From the NCBI RefSeq assembly GCF_001039005.1, contig NZ_LDWR01000062.1:1-58679 (forward strand): 58,679 nt of DNA, written 5' to 3'. This stretch comes from Burkholderia cepacia (lineage in GTDB: Bacteria; Pseudomonadota; Gammaproteobacteria; Burkholderiales; Burkholderiaceae). Position numbers and translations under genes: made by a program. The notes below the pieces were generated by a model. That model did not search any database, had not been told where the DNA came from, and saw only the letters and a list, made by a program, of their open reading frames with translations. Shown piece after piece: positions 8,166 through 16,900 of this stretch; the first letter of the stretch is position 1, and every line of letters begins with the position of its first letter.

Positions 8166-9286
8166 TTTCCGAACCGCTCAGGCCGGTCGCCCGACACGAT
8201 GCGCCCCCACAGCGATTCGCGCCGCGCGATGTCTTCGACGGGTTGCAGCCACACGAGACGCTCGTGCCCGGCGTCGAGGCCCGGCGGCGGCTCGAGCGTG
8301 TTCGCGAGCCCCTGGCGCTCGGTCAGCAGCGCGCCGATCGCCGGTTCGAGCATGTAGTTGATCCACGCGAACGCGAGCTCGGGATGTTGCGCGCCGCGCG
8401 TGACGGCCCAGCAGTCGAGCCATGCGAGCGCGCCTTCATCCGGGATCACGTAGCCGACGTCCGCGCCCGCGCGACGCAGCAGCTCGACCTGCTGCGTGCC
8501 GTAGTTGCCGAACATCAGCGCCGCGCGATGCTGGACGAACAGCGCGGTCGCCTCTTCAGGGAGCGTGTAGTACGTCAGCAGGTTGCGGCGCAGGTCGATC
8601 AGCTTGCGCGCGACGGCGAGCGTCTGCTCGGGCGACAGCCGAAACGGATCGGGATAGCCGAGCGCCAGCGCCGCGAACGAGAAATTGTGCTGCGCGCTGT
8701 TGAAGTCGAGCACTTTGCCGCGGTAGCGTGGGTTCCACAGCTCCCGCATCGAGCGCGGCGCGGCCGGAACCTGCTTGCGGTCGTAGATCAGCCCCATCGA
8801 CGAATACGTGAACGGGATCGCGTATGCCGCGCCGTCCTGAACGAGCCCGCCGATCGTCGCGAGCTGCTGGAAGTTCGGCAACTGACGCCGCCGGTTCGGG
8901 ATGCGCGACAGGTCGATCGGCGCGAGCAACCGTTCGCGCGCGTAGCGCTGGATCTCGGCCGTGTTCGCGGCCAGCACGTCGTACGGCGGCGGCGACGCGC
9001 TTTGCATCCGCGCCCACAGCGCTTCGTCGGAATCGACGAACGTCACTTCGACACGTGCGTGAAACTGCGCCTCGAATGCGCCGACGACGTCGCTGTCCGC
9101 ATAGCCGGACCACGCCAGCACGCGCAGCACGTTGTCATTGACGGTTTCGGGAGAGGCAGCGAAAACAGGCCGGCCCAGTAAGCCCAGTGTCAATGTGATG
9201 AGCAGCGTGAACACGCCGCTACGTCGGCGCGCATGCGCGCCGATTCCCCTGATCAATCGGACCCCGCCCGAATCGCCCGGCTGCAT
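8162..9286 (-). CDS. PotD-like periplasmic binding protein
   Basis: 374 residues with a signal peptide (GVFTLLITLTLGLLGRPVFA) and a polyamine/spermidine-type binding fold: LRVLAWSGYADSDVVGAFEA, then YDVLAANTAEIQRYARE, then AIPFTYSSMGLIYDRKQVP, then VGYVIPDEGALAWLDCWAV. The family binds putrescine or spermidine and normally feeds an ABC transporter; none is present here. Instead the stop overlaps the start of a diguanylate cyclase, recalling the NspS-MbaA arrangement of Vibrio. The start at 9286 has AAGGA 8 bases upstream; a longer reading to 9442 has no signal peptide at its N-terminus and is rejected. Ligand identity cannot be read from sequence. Confidence 0.85.
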   Translation of the reverse strand: MQPGDSGGVRLIRGIGAHARRRSGVFTLLITLTLGLLGRPVFAASPETVNDNVLRVLAWSGYADSDVVGAFEAQFHARVEVTFVDSDEALWARMQSASPPPYDVLAANTAEIQRYARERLLAPIDLSRIPNRRRQLPNFQQLATIGGLVQDGAAYAIPFTYSSMGLIYDRKQVPAAPRSMRELWNPRYRGKVLDFNSAQHNFSFAALALGYPDPFRLSPEQTLAVARKLIDLRRNLLTYYTLPEEATALFVQHRAALMFGNYGTQQVELLRRAGADVGYVIPDEGALAWLDCWAVTRGAQHPELAFAWINYMLEPAIGALLTERQGLANTLEPPPGLDAGHERLVWLQPVEDIARRESLWGRIVSGDRPERFGK

Positions 9287-9457
9287 TCGACTGTCCTTTT
9301 TCGAGTCGATGCGATATCCCGCAACGAGACCATAAATCGTACGGTCGCGCAATCGGAAGAAGCCGCACACGGCATGCGTGCGTGCCGTCGTCGACGCGGC
9401 ATGCAGCGGGAATGCAGCACGGCGACGCCGCGCCGCTTTCATCCGAGGAAACGAACG

Positions 9458-10180
9458 TCAGCGCCAGGCCTGCGTGAACTCGGCGATCACGCGCGACAGG
9501 TGCGCGCGCATCGCATCGCGCGCGCCGTCCGCGTCGCGCGCCATGATCGCCGCGAAGATACGCTGATGATCCTCCTGCGACGCCTCGCGCAGCGCGGTCG
9601 AATGAAAGTGCTCTTCGATCTTGTCCCACAGCGGATCGCTGCGCGCGCAGTCCCACATTGCCGTGACCATGTGCAGCAGCACCGTGTTGCCGGTCGATTC
9701 CGCGATGCGCAGGTGGAACTGGCGATCGGCCGCGTCGTACGCGGCCTTGTCGTCCATCTGCTCGCGCATCGTCGTCAACGAGAAAAACAGCCGGTCGAGA
9801 TCGGCATCCTTGCGCTCGGTCGCCGCGAGCGCCGCGACTTCCGCCTCGATCAGCCCGCGTGCGCGCAGCGTCTCGATCGGCCCCGGGCCGCGCGGCACCT
9901 CGAACGTCACCGGCCGCGCAGCATCGGCCGCCGACACGTAGATACCCGAGCCGATCCGCACCTCGACGATCCCCTGCACCTCGAGCGCGATGATCGCCTC
10001 GCGCACCTGCGTGCGGCTCACGCCGAACTGGTCGGCCAGGCTGCGCTCCGACGGCAGCCGCGCGCCCGCTTCGAACGCGCCGGCGGCCACCATCGCATGA
10101 ATCTGCCGCGCAAGGCCGATATAGGAGCGGTCCGCGGCATCGGTGTCGCGGCTGGCGGGCAGGCTGGAAAGATCGGTCAT
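9458..10180 (-). CDS. FadR-type GntR regulator (likely of uxuA locus)
   Basis: 240 residues: an N-terminal winged helix-turn-helix (residues about 20-85, LPSERSLADQFGVSRTQVRE, IVEVRIGSGIYV) and a C-terminal FCD helical effector domain with a metal-type pattern (DRQFHLRIAESTGN, then SQEDHQRIFAAI and AMRAHLSRVI). It is divergent from a mannonate dehydratase gene, and the region between contains three TGGTnnACCA palindromes of the kind bound by FadR-subfamily repressors, so it is probably the UxuR/ExuR-like repressor of that operon with a hexuronate-pathway sugar acid as inducer. The start at 10180 is chosen because it precedes the wHTH directly; upstream in-frame codons reach into the operator region. 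Confidence 0.85.
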   Translation of the reverse strand: MTDLSSLPASRDTDAADRSYIGLARQIHAMVAAGAFEAGARLPSERSLADQFGVSRTQVREAIIALEVQGIVEVRIGSGIYVSAADAARPVTFEVPRGPGPIETLRARGLIEAEVAALAATERKDADLDRLFFSLTTMREQMDDKAAYDAADRQFHLRIAESTGNTVLLHMVTAMWDCARSDPLWDKIEEHFHSTALREASQEDHQRIFAAIMARDADGARDAMRAHLSRVIAEFTQAWR

Positions 10181-10233
10181 CGAAAGGCTCGCAACGGGCT
10201 GGCCGGCGCCATCGCGGCACCGGATCGCCAAAA

Positions 10234-10365
10234 TGGTACACCAATTCCGGCCTGCATCCCGTTCGGCCTGTCGGCCAGTCCTGCATGGCATTCCCGAAAG
10301 CGTCATTCCTGGCGATCTGGAATCGGATAACTGGTAAACCACTATCCCGGTTAACTGGCATACCA
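10234..10365. promoter_or_regulatory. Three TGGTnnACCA operator-like palindromes
   Basis: TGGTACACCA at 10234-10243, TGGTAAACCA at 10332-10341 and TGGCATACCA at 10356-10365 lie between the divergent GntR regulator and uxuA. The first is next to the regulator start, the other two are 14 bases apart and about 85-115 bases upstream of uxuA. Core and spacing match FadR-subfamily GntR operators. They suggest autoregulation and repression of uxuA from the same region. Confidence 0.65.
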
Positions 10366-10448
10366 ATCATAATCCGCACACCGACGACGGGCCGGCACGC
10401 AGCCGCCCGGTCGTCCGATGCATGAACCGCCAGCCAGGAGCCGCTCCA

Positions 10449-11501
10449 GTGAAGATGTCTTTCCGTTGGTACGGCGAGTCCGATCCGGTCTCGCTGCAAT
10501 ACATCCGCCAGATCCCGGGCGTCACGCACATCGTGTCCGCGATCTACGACGAACCGGTGGGCGAAGTCTGGCCCGCGCACAAGATCGACGCGCTGAAGGC
10601 GACGATCGAACGCGCCGGCCTGCGCTTCGAGGTCGTCGAATCGGTGCCCGTCCACGAGGACATCAAGCTCGGCAAGCCGGGCCGCGACCGCCTTATCGAC
10701 CACTACCGGCAGACGATCCGCCATCTCGGCGCGGCCGGCATCCGCGTCATCTGCTACAACTTCATGCCCGTGTTCGACTGGACCCGCACCGAACTGTCGA
10801 AGACGCTCGACGACGGGTCGACCTGCCTCGCGTTCAGCACCGAATCGGTCGACCGGATCGATCCGAACGACGGCATCGCGCTGCCCGGCTGGGATTCGAG
10901 CTACCGGCCCGAACAACTGCAGGCGCTGCTCGCCGACTATCGCGACGTCGACGAAAACGCGCTGTGGGCGAACCTCGAATACTTCCTGAAGGCGATCATC
11001 CCCGTCGCGGAAGAAGCCGGCGTGAAAATGGCGATCCATCCCGACGATCCGCCGCGCCCGATCTTCGGGCTGCCGCGCATCGTGAAGAACCGCGACGATC
11101 TTGCACGCATCGTGCGCATCGTCGACACGCCCGCGAACGGGCTGACGCTGTGCTCGGGCTCGCTCGGCGCAGGCCCGCAGAACGATGTCGAAGCGCTCGT
11201 GCGCGAGTTCGGCGCGATGGGCCGCATCCACTTCGCGCATATCCGCAACGTGAAGGTCGACGCGAACGGCGATTTCGAGGAAACCGCGCACCTGTCGAGC
11301 TGCGGCTCGCTCGACATCGCCGCGATCGTGAAGGCGTACCACGACACCGGCTTCACCGGCTACGTGCGCCCCGACCACGGCCGCATGATCTGGGGCGAGA
11401 CGGGCAAGCCCGGCTACGGCCTCTACGACCGCGCACTCGGCGCGGTCTACCTGAACGGCCTGTGGGAATCGCTGGCGAAGTTCGACCGCGCGCCGCAGTA
11501 A
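10449..11501 (+). CDS. uxuA: Mannonate dehydratase
   Basis: 350 residues. UxuA dehydrates D-mannonate to 2-keto-3-deoxy-D-gluconate in the hexuronate pathway; the enzyme is a TIM barrel needing a divalent metal. Family marks: MSFRWYGESDPVSLQYIRQI at the N-terminus, GEVWPAHKIDALKATIE, GIRVICYNFMPVFDWTRT, MAIHPDDPPRPIFGLPRIV with metal-binding His, LCSGSLGAGPQNDV, and HIRNVK and RPDHGRMIW near the end. AGGAG lies 8 bases before GTG 10449; ATG 10455 is also possible. An MFS transporter follows after 71 bases and a GntR regulator is divergent, consistent with a small hexuronate/mannonate uptake and catabolism unit. No uxuB is present in the window. Confidence 0.93.
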   Translation: MKMSFRWYGESDPVSLQYIRQIPGVTHIVSAIYDEPVGEVWPAHKIDALKATIERAGLRFEVVESVPVHEDIKLGKPGRDRLIDHYRQTIRHLGAAGIRVICYNFMPVFDWTRTELSKTLDDGSTCLAFSTESVDRIDPNDGIALPGWDSSYRPEQLQALLADYRDVDENALWANLEYFLKAIIPVAEEAGVKMAIHPDDPPRPIFGLPRIVKNRDDLARIVRIVDTPANGLTLCSGSLGAGPQNDVEALVREFGAMGRIHFAHIRNVKVDANGDFEETAHLSSCGSLDIAAIVKAYHDTGFTGYVRPDHGRMIWGETGKPGYGLYDRALGAVYLNGLWESLAKFDRAPQ

Positions 11502-11572
11502 CACCCCCATCGAGGCGGCCGGCGCAGCGGAACGCCGGTCGCCCGTCACGACATTCCGCGCGGAGACACCGC

Positions 11573-12883
11573 ATGCCACGCATCCGATGGGCCATGATCC
11601 TGATGTGCTTCCTGGCCAACGTCATCAACTTCATCGACCGCGCGAACCTCGCGATCGCGGCGCCCAGCATCCGCGCCGACCTCGGCCTCGACGCGGTCGG
11701 CATGGGGCTCGTGCTGAGCGCGTTCTTCTGGACCTACGCGTTCCTGCAACTGCCGGCCGGCTGGTTCATCGACAAGGTCGGCGTGCGCGTGAGCCTCGCG
11801 CTCGCGGTCGGCTGGTGGTCGGTGTTTACCGTCGCGACGGGCGCCGCGCGCGGCCTCTCGCAACTCGTCGGCGTGCGGCTGATGCTCGGCGTCGGCGAAG
11901 CGGCCGCGATCCCGTCGTTCGCGAAGGTCGCGTTCAACTGGTTTCCGCGCAGCGAACGCGGGCTCGCGAGCAGCATCTTCGACAGCGGTTCGCGCGTCGG
12001 CTCCGCGCTGTCGCTGCCGCTCGTCGCGTGGCTGATCTCGATCGTCGGCTGGCGCGGGTCGTTCGTGATCACGGGCGGCATCGGCGTCGTGTGGGCGTTG
12101 GCGTGGTGGTTCATCTATCGCGACCCGGAACGCTATCGCGCGATCGCGCCGGATGCCGTCGACGCGCTGCTCGCACAGCGCGGCGCGCCAACCGTTGCGG
12201 CCGCAACCGACGGTGCGAAGGTGTCGTGGCTCGACCTGTTCCGCTACCGCACCGTGTGGGGAATGATGATCGGCCTGTTCTGCCTGAACTTCGCGATCTA
12301 TTTCTTCATCACGTGGTTCCCGAGCTACCTGCTGCAATCGCGCGGCTTCTCGCTCGCGTCGCTCGGCACGTGGGGCATGCTGCCCGCGCTGCTCGCGATT
12401 CCCGGCGGCTGGCTCGGCGGCTACGTGTCGGACAGCCTGTTCCGCCGTGGCTGGAGCGCGACCGCCGCGCGCAAGACCTGCCTCGTGCTCGGGATGCTGC
12501 TGTCGTCGTCGATCGCGCTGTCCGCGTTCGTCGAAAGCGTGTGGGCGTGCCTCGGGTTGTTCGCCCTCGCGTATGCGAGCCTGTCGTTCGCCGGCGCGAA
12601 CGTGTGGACGCTCGTCGGCGAAGTCGCGCCGACGCCCGCGCACGTCGCCTCGATCGGCGGCATCCAGAACTTCGCGGGCAATCTCGCGGGGATCTTCATC
12701 ACGACGTTCACGGGCGTGATGCTGTCGATCACGAAAGGCTCGTTCGTCGTGCCGCTCGCCGTGGCCGGTGTGCTGTGCGTGGTCGGCGCGCTGTCGTACC
12801 TGTTCATCGTCGGCAAGGTCGAACCGTTGCCGCCGCTGCGCAGCGGCGCGAACGGGCGTGGTGCGGAGCCGAACGCGGCCTGA
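11573..12883 (+). CDS. MFS transporter, hexuronate/sugar-acid (ACS) type
   Basis: 436 residues with 12 predicted membrane spans. The N-terminus RIRWAMILMCFLANVINFIDRANLAIAAPSI is split here by family signature NFIDRANLA, typical of the anion:cation symporter family (ExuT, GudP, GarP relatives). GWFIDKVGVR follows TM2 and GVGEAAAIPSFAKVAFNWFP marks TM4-5. Located directly after uxuA, so a mannonate- or hexuronate-type substrate is inferred. The ATG at 11573 follows GCGGAGACACC, an acceptable ribosome site. The reading frame stays open far upstream only as a shadow of uxuA. Confidence 0.88.
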   Translation: MPRIRWAMILMCFLANVINFIDRANLAIAAPSIRADLGLDAVGMGLVLSAFFWTYAFLQLPAGWFIDKVGVRVSLALAVGWWSVFTVATGAARGLSQLVGVRLMLGVGEAAAIPSFAKVAFNWFPRSERGLASSIFDSGSRVGSALSLPLVAWLISIVGWRGSFVITGGIGVVWALAWWFIYRDPERYRAIAPDAVDALLAQRGAPTVAAATDGAKVSWLDLFRYRTVWGMMIGLFCLNFAIYFFITWFPSYLLQSRGFSLASLGTWGMLPALLAIPGGWLGGYVSDSLFRRGWSATAARKTCLVLGMLLSSSIALSAFVESVWACLGLFALAYASLSFAGANVWTLVGEVAPTPAHVASIGGIQNFAGNLAGIFITTFTGVMLSITKGSFVVPLAVAGVLCVVGALSYLFIVGKVEPLPPLRSGANGRGAEPNAA

Positions 12884-12894
12884 CGCATCGGGAC

Positions 12895-12945
12895 AGCGCG
12901 GCGCGGCGGCGGCGCCTTCGCCGCGCCGCCCGCGCTTTCCTTTTC
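12895..12945 (+). terminator. Possible terminator after the uxuA-MFS unit
   Basis: A strong but imperfect GC hairpin (arms rich in GCGCGGCGG and CCGCGCCGCC around a short CGCCTTCG loop) is followed by CTTTCCTTTTC just after the transporter stop. Pyrimidine-rich but not a clean T-run, so an intrinsic terminator is plausible rather than certain. Confidence 0.38.
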
Positions 12946-13000
12946 GGGCCGCGCATCGGACAATGAGCCGCCCGCGCGCGACGCGCTCCCGCCCTCGCCG

Positions 13001-14434
13001 ATGAAACGCTACGAAACCCTCGCCCACACGATCGCCGACGACATCCGTAACGGCAACCTCGCGGTCGGCACACGCCTGCCGTCGCTGCGACAGATCATCG
13101 CGCAGCATGGCGTGAGCCAGTCGACGGTGTTTCGCGCGTACTACCTGCTCGAACAGTGGGGGCTGATCCGTGCGCGCGAACGCTCCGGCTACTACGTCGC
13201 GCCGGGCGCACAACCGGACGCAGGCCCGGCCGCGAAGCGTCGCGCGAGCCGTGCCGGCGCATCGCGCAAGGTCGACATCAGCAGCCTCGTGTTCTCGGTC
13301 CTCGATGCGGCCACGCAGCCCGGCATCGTGCCGCTCGGTTCCGCGTTCCCGGCGCCGCAAATGTTTCCGCTGCCGCGTCTCGCGAAGTCGCTCGCGCAGG
13401 CCACGCGGCTCGTCAGCCCGTGGAGCACGGTCGTCGACCTGCCGCCCGGCAACGAGGCGCTGCGCCAGCAGATCGCGCGGCGTTATCTCGCGACGGGCGT
13501 GTCGCAGTCCATCGACGAGATCGTCGTCACGAACGGCGCACTCGAAGCGCTGAACCTGTGCCTGATGGCCGTCACGCGGCCCGGCGACGTCGTCGCCGTC
13601 GAAGCGCCCGGCTTCTATGCGGCGCTGCAGGCGATCGAGCGGCTCGACCTGCGCGCGGTCGAGATTCCCGTCGATCCGCGCACGGGCCTCGATCTCGATG
13701 CGCTCGCGCACGCGCTCGACCGGCACGACATCCGCGCGTGCTGGTTCATGACCAATTTCCAGAATCCGACCGGCGTCACGCTGTCCGTCGAAAAAAAGCG
13801 CGCGCTCGTCGACCTGCTCGCGGCGCGCGAAGTGCCGCTGATCGAGGACGACGTCTACGGCGAGCTGCATTTCGGTCCCGACTATCCGCTGCCCGCGCGT
13901 GCGTTCGACCGGCACGGCCTCGTGATGCACTGCAGTTCGTTCTCGAAGACGCTCGCGCCCGGCTACCGGATCGGCTGGGCCGCCGCCGGCCGGTTCGCGG
14001 AGAAGGTGCAGCGGCTCAAGCTGATGACGACGCTGTCGGCCAGCATTCCCGCGCAGGCCGGCATCGCGAACTATCTCGAGCACGGCGGCTACGACCGCCA
14101 CCTGCGCAAGCTGCGCGGCGCGCTGCACACGCAACTCGACCGGATGGACGACGCGCTGCGGCGCTGGCTGCCGCCCGGCGTCGAGTGGGTGCGGCCCGAC
14201 GGCGGGTATTTCCTGTGGCTCGCGTTTCCCGATGCGATCGACGCGATGGAACTGCATCGCCAGGCGATCGCACGCGGGATCAGCTTCGCGCCGGGGCCGC
14301 TGTTTTCAGCCACGCACGGCTTCGAGCGCTGCGTGCGCGTGAACTTTGGTCATCCGTGGAGCCGCGACATCGAGCGCGCGATCCGCGTGCTTGGTGAACT
14401 GGTCGCGCAACCGTCGGTCCGCAAGGGCGGTTGA
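13001..14434 (+). CDS. MocR-type regulator (GntR wHTH plus PLP aminotransferase fold)
   Basis: 477 residues. A GntR winged helix at about 1-75 (GNLAVGTRLPSLRQIIAQHG, SQSTVFRAYYLLEQWGLI) is linked to a fold-type I aminotransferase domain from about residue 110. PLP marks: VTNGALEALNLCL, FMTNFQNPTGVTLS, IEDDVYGEL with the Asp/Tyr, and the Schiff-base Lys in CSSFSKTLAPGYRIGWAA. MocR proteins usually control vitamin B6, GABA or amino-acid related genes and sense PLP or its adducts. The target here is not evident: the next gene is a small hypothetical, and the hexuronate cluster precedes it in the same direction 117 bases upstream. Start ATG 13001 gives the standard N-terminus. Confidence 0.9.
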   Translation: MKRYETLAHTIADDIRNGNLAVGTRLPSLRQIIAQHGVSQSTVFRAYYLLEQWGLIRARERSGYYVAPGAQPDAGPAAKRRASRAGASRKVDISSLVFSVLDAATQPGIVPLGSAFPAPQMFPLPRLAKSLAQATRLVSPWSTVVDLPPGNEALRQQIARRYLATGVSQSIDEIVVTNGALEALNLCLMAVTRPGDVVAVEAPGFYAALQAIERLDLRAVEIPVDPRTGLDLDALAHALDRHDIRACWFMTNFQNPTGVTLSVEKKRALVDLLAAREVPLIEDDVYGELHFGPDYPLPARAFDRHGLVMHCSSFSKTLAPGYRIGWAAAGRFAEKVQRLKLMTTLSASIPAQAGIANYLEHGGYDRHLRKLRGALHTQLDRMDDALRRWLPPGVEWVRPDGGYFLWLAFPDAIDAMELHRQAIARGISFAPGPLFSATHGFERCVRVNFGHPWSRDIERAIRVLGELVAQPSVRKGG

Positions 14435-14520
14435 TCGCACCCGGTGTGCGCGGTCACGTCCATGCAGGTAATCGGCGCGCGGGTTACATTGCTGATCCCG
14501 CTGCCCCTTCACGATTTTCC

Positions 14521-14910
14521 ATGAGCCAACTGCCCTACCTCGATCACGACGCGTTGTTGAAACTGACGGCCGAAGCGGCGCACGTCGCGCAGCCGTGCAC
14601 GTGCACGAAGACATCGCTCGCCGGATGGACGAGCCTGCCGCTGTCGCTGCAGGACGCGCAACTGACCGAAGTAGCCACGCTCGCGCCGCCCGGCGATGCG
14701 GAGCCGACCTATGCGGAATATCATCCGGCCGGTACGCGCTACGCGTCGGACGATGCGCCGATCGCGCTGCGCCATTTCCCGTACAACCGCTGCAACGTCA
14801 GCCGCTGCCGCACGTGCGGCCGCCTGTTCCTGCGCTATCAGGAAGGCGGCGGCTACTTCATCGACCAGCGCATTCGCGCACTCGATCCGGCGCTCGTCGT
14901 CGACGCCTGA
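14521..14910 (+). CDS. Hypothetical protein with Cys cluster
   Basis: 129 residues, not recognised. Visible features: a CTC pair at about residues 26-28 and a CNVSRCRTCGRLFLRY segment at about residues 89-104 (C-x4-C-x2-C), which with the earlier Cys pair could form a zinc or Fe-S site. No signal peptide or membrane span. ATG 14521 is the first Met with a plausible start; the ribosome site is weak. It lies between a MocR regulator and the sulfite/nitrite reductase, all on the same strand, but spacing gives no clear operon. Its acidic-neutral composition and normal GC suggest a genuine gene of the core lineage. Confidence 0.7.
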   Translation: MSQLPYLDHDALLKLTAEAAHVAQPCTCTKTSLAGWTSLPLSLQDAQLTEVATLAPPGDAEPTYAEYHPAGTRYASDDAPIALRHFPYNRCNVSRCRTCGRLFLRYQEGGGYFIDQRIRALDPALVVDA

Positions 14911-15115
14911 ATCCGCCACGGGCATGAATGCATGTCCGGCCCGCGCGGGCGCCGCCACGACCGGCGTCGCGCCCGCCATCTGCTGCGCCCTTTTCGTCCC
15001 GATCTGCTGCTTGTCCCGCCGCCCCGCGTTCCCTACGCTGTCCCCGGTTGCCTGACACCCGTCGCAACGTCCCTTTCGAGCCGCGCGCGCCGTGGCTCCT
15101 CTCGCGTATCACGTC
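14911..15115. other. Intergenic region upstream of the reductase
   Basis: About 205 bases with no gene. It presumably holds the promoter for the siroheme reductase; I could not pick -35/-10 elements with confidence, and no CysB-type site was recognisable by eye. Confidence 0.5.
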
Positions 15116-16900
15116 ATGTATCGATATACCGATTTCGACCGGGCGCTCGTGCACAGCCGCGCCGCCCAGTTTCGCGACCAGCTCGAACGCTGGCAGCACG
15201 GCACGCTGAGCGAAGACGCGTTCCGGCCGCTGCGCCTGCAGAACGGCTGGTATGTGCAGCGCCACGCGCCGATGCTGCGCGTCGCCGTGCCGTATGGCGA
15301 ACTGTCGAGCGCCCAGCTTCGCGTGCTCGCGCGGATCGCGCGCGACTACGACGTGCCCGACGACGCCACCTATCGCGCCGCGTGCGACGCGCAGGCGTTG
15401 CTCGGCACGCTGCGTCTGCCGACCCGCAGTGCGCACTTCACGACCCGCACCAACGTGCAGTTCAACTGGATTCCGCTCGCGAAGGCGGCCGACGTGATGG
15501 ACCTGCTCGCGACCGTCGACATGCACGGCATCCAGACGAGCGGCAACTGCATCCGCAATATTTCGTGCGACGAGCGCGCGGGCGTCGCGCCGGACGAGAT
15601 CGCCGATCCGCGCCCGTTCGCCGAAGTGATGCGCCAGTGGACGACGCTGCACCCCGAATTCGCGTTCCTGCCGCGCAAGTTCAAGATCGCGATCACCGGC
15701 GCGACCGAAGATCGCGCGGCGACCGACTGGCACGACGTCGGGCTGAAGCTCGTGCGCGACGAGACGGGCGAGCTCGGCTTTCGCGTGAGCGTCGGCGGCG
15801 GGATGGGCCGCACGCCGATGATCGCGACGCTGCTGCGCGCGTTCCTGCCGTGGCGGCACGTGATGAACTACATCGAGGCGATCGTCCGCGTGTACAACCG
15901 CTACGGCCGCCGCGACAACAAGTACAAGGCGCGGATCAAGATCCTCGTCAAGACCGAGGGGCAGCGCTACATCGACGACGTCGAGGAGGAGTTCCGCCAG
16001 ATCGTCGACCATGACGGCGGCCCGCATACGATTCCACAGGCCGAGTTCGAGCGCGTCGCCGCGTCGTTCGTCCCGCCGCGGCTCAAGCCGCGCACGCTCG
16101 ACCTGCACGACGCGAATGCGCGCGTATCCGCGCAGGCGGCCCGCCATCCGGCGTTCGCGCGCTGGCTCGCACGCAATGTCGCCACGCACCGCGACCCAGC
16201 GCTGCGCATCGTCACGCTGTCATTCAAGCGTCGCCTGCAGGCGCCCGGCGACGCGTCGCCGGACCAGCTCGACGCGCTCGCCGATCTCGCCGAGCGCTAC
16301 TCGGCCGGCGAGGCGCGCGTCACGCACACGCAGAACGTCGTGCTGCCGTGGGTGCACGTCGACGACCTGTTCCTGCTGTGGGAAAACGCGCGCGCGATCG
16401 GGCTCGCCAGTGCGAACGTCGGGCTGCTGACTGACATGATCGCGTGCCCGGGCGGCGACTTCTGCGCGCTCGCGAACGCGCGCTCGATCCCGATCGCCGA
16501 CGCGATCGCCGAGCGCTTCCAGGATCTCGACCTGCTGCACGACGTCGGCGACATCGACCTGCACATCAGCGGCTGCATCAATTCCTGCGGCCATCATCAC
16601 AGCGGCCACCTCGGCATCCTCGGCGTCGACAAGGACGGCGCGGAGTGGTACCAGGTGACGCTCGGCGGGTCGGACGGCTCGACCGCGAGCGGCCCCGCGC
16701 GGCCGGGCAAGGTGATCGGCCCGTCGTTCTCGGCGGACGAGATCGTCGATGTCGTCGATGCGATCGTCAGCGCGTATCTCGACGCGCGGATCGATGCGAA
16801 CGGCCGCAGCGAACGATTCATCGACACGGTGCGCCGCATCGGCGCGGAACCCTTCAAGGCCGCCGCGAACGACGCGCGCCATCAGGCGGAGCACGCATGA
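15116..16900 (+). CDS. cysI: Siroheme [4Fe-4S] nitrite/sulfite reductase (hemoprotein)
   Basis: 594 residues with two NIR_SIR half-domain repeats. Siroheme and cluster ligands are intact: C-x5-C in ACPGGDFCALANAR and C-x3-C in HISGCINSCGHHHSGHLG; FTTRTNVQFNWIPL and SGNCIRNISCDERAGV mark the first half. It reduces sulfite to sulfide (or nitrite to ammonia) in the cytosol with six electrons; no flavoprotein subunit or domain is fused, so ferredoxin or an unlinked partner is inferred. A DUF934 gene overlaps its stop by 4 bases, the order seen in proteobacterial assimilatory sulfate clusters, which favours sulfite. The cysH, cysD and cysN genes that usually follow are missing. ATG 15116 fits the family N-terminus (MYRYTDFDRALV) better than GTG 15092. 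Confidence 0.88.
   Translation: MYRYTDFDRALVHSRAAQFRDQLERWQHGTLSEDAFRPLRLQNGWYVQRHAPMLRVAVPYGELSSAQLRVLARIARDYDVPDDATYRAACDAQALLGTLRLPTRSAHFTTRTNVQFNWIPLAKAADVMDLLATVDMHGIQTSGNCIRNISCDERAGVAPDEIADPRPFAEVMRQWTTLHPEFAFLPRKFKIAITGATEDRAATDWHDVGLKLVRDETGELGFRVSVGGGMGRTPMIATLLRAFLPWRHVMNYIEAIVRVYNRYGRRDNKYKARIKILVKTEGQRYIDDVEEEFRQIVDHDGGPHTIPQAEFERVAASFVPPRLKPRTLDLHDANARVSAQAARHPAFARWLARNVATHRDPALRIVTLSFKRRLQAPGDASPDQLDALADLAERYSAGEARVTHTQNVVLPWVHVDDLFLLWENARAIGLASANVGLLTDMIACPGGDFCALANARSIPIADAIAERFQDLDLLHDVGDIDLHISGCINSCGHHHSGHLGILGVDKDGAEWYQVTLGGSDGSTASGPARPGKVIGPSFSADEIVDVVDAIVSAYLDARIDANGRSERFIDTVRRIGAEPFKAAANDARHQAEHA

Noticed and set aside
9287..9442. N-terminal extension of the PotD-like protein
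   Set aside because: It places a basic non-signal leader before the real signal peptide; AAGGA supports 9286.
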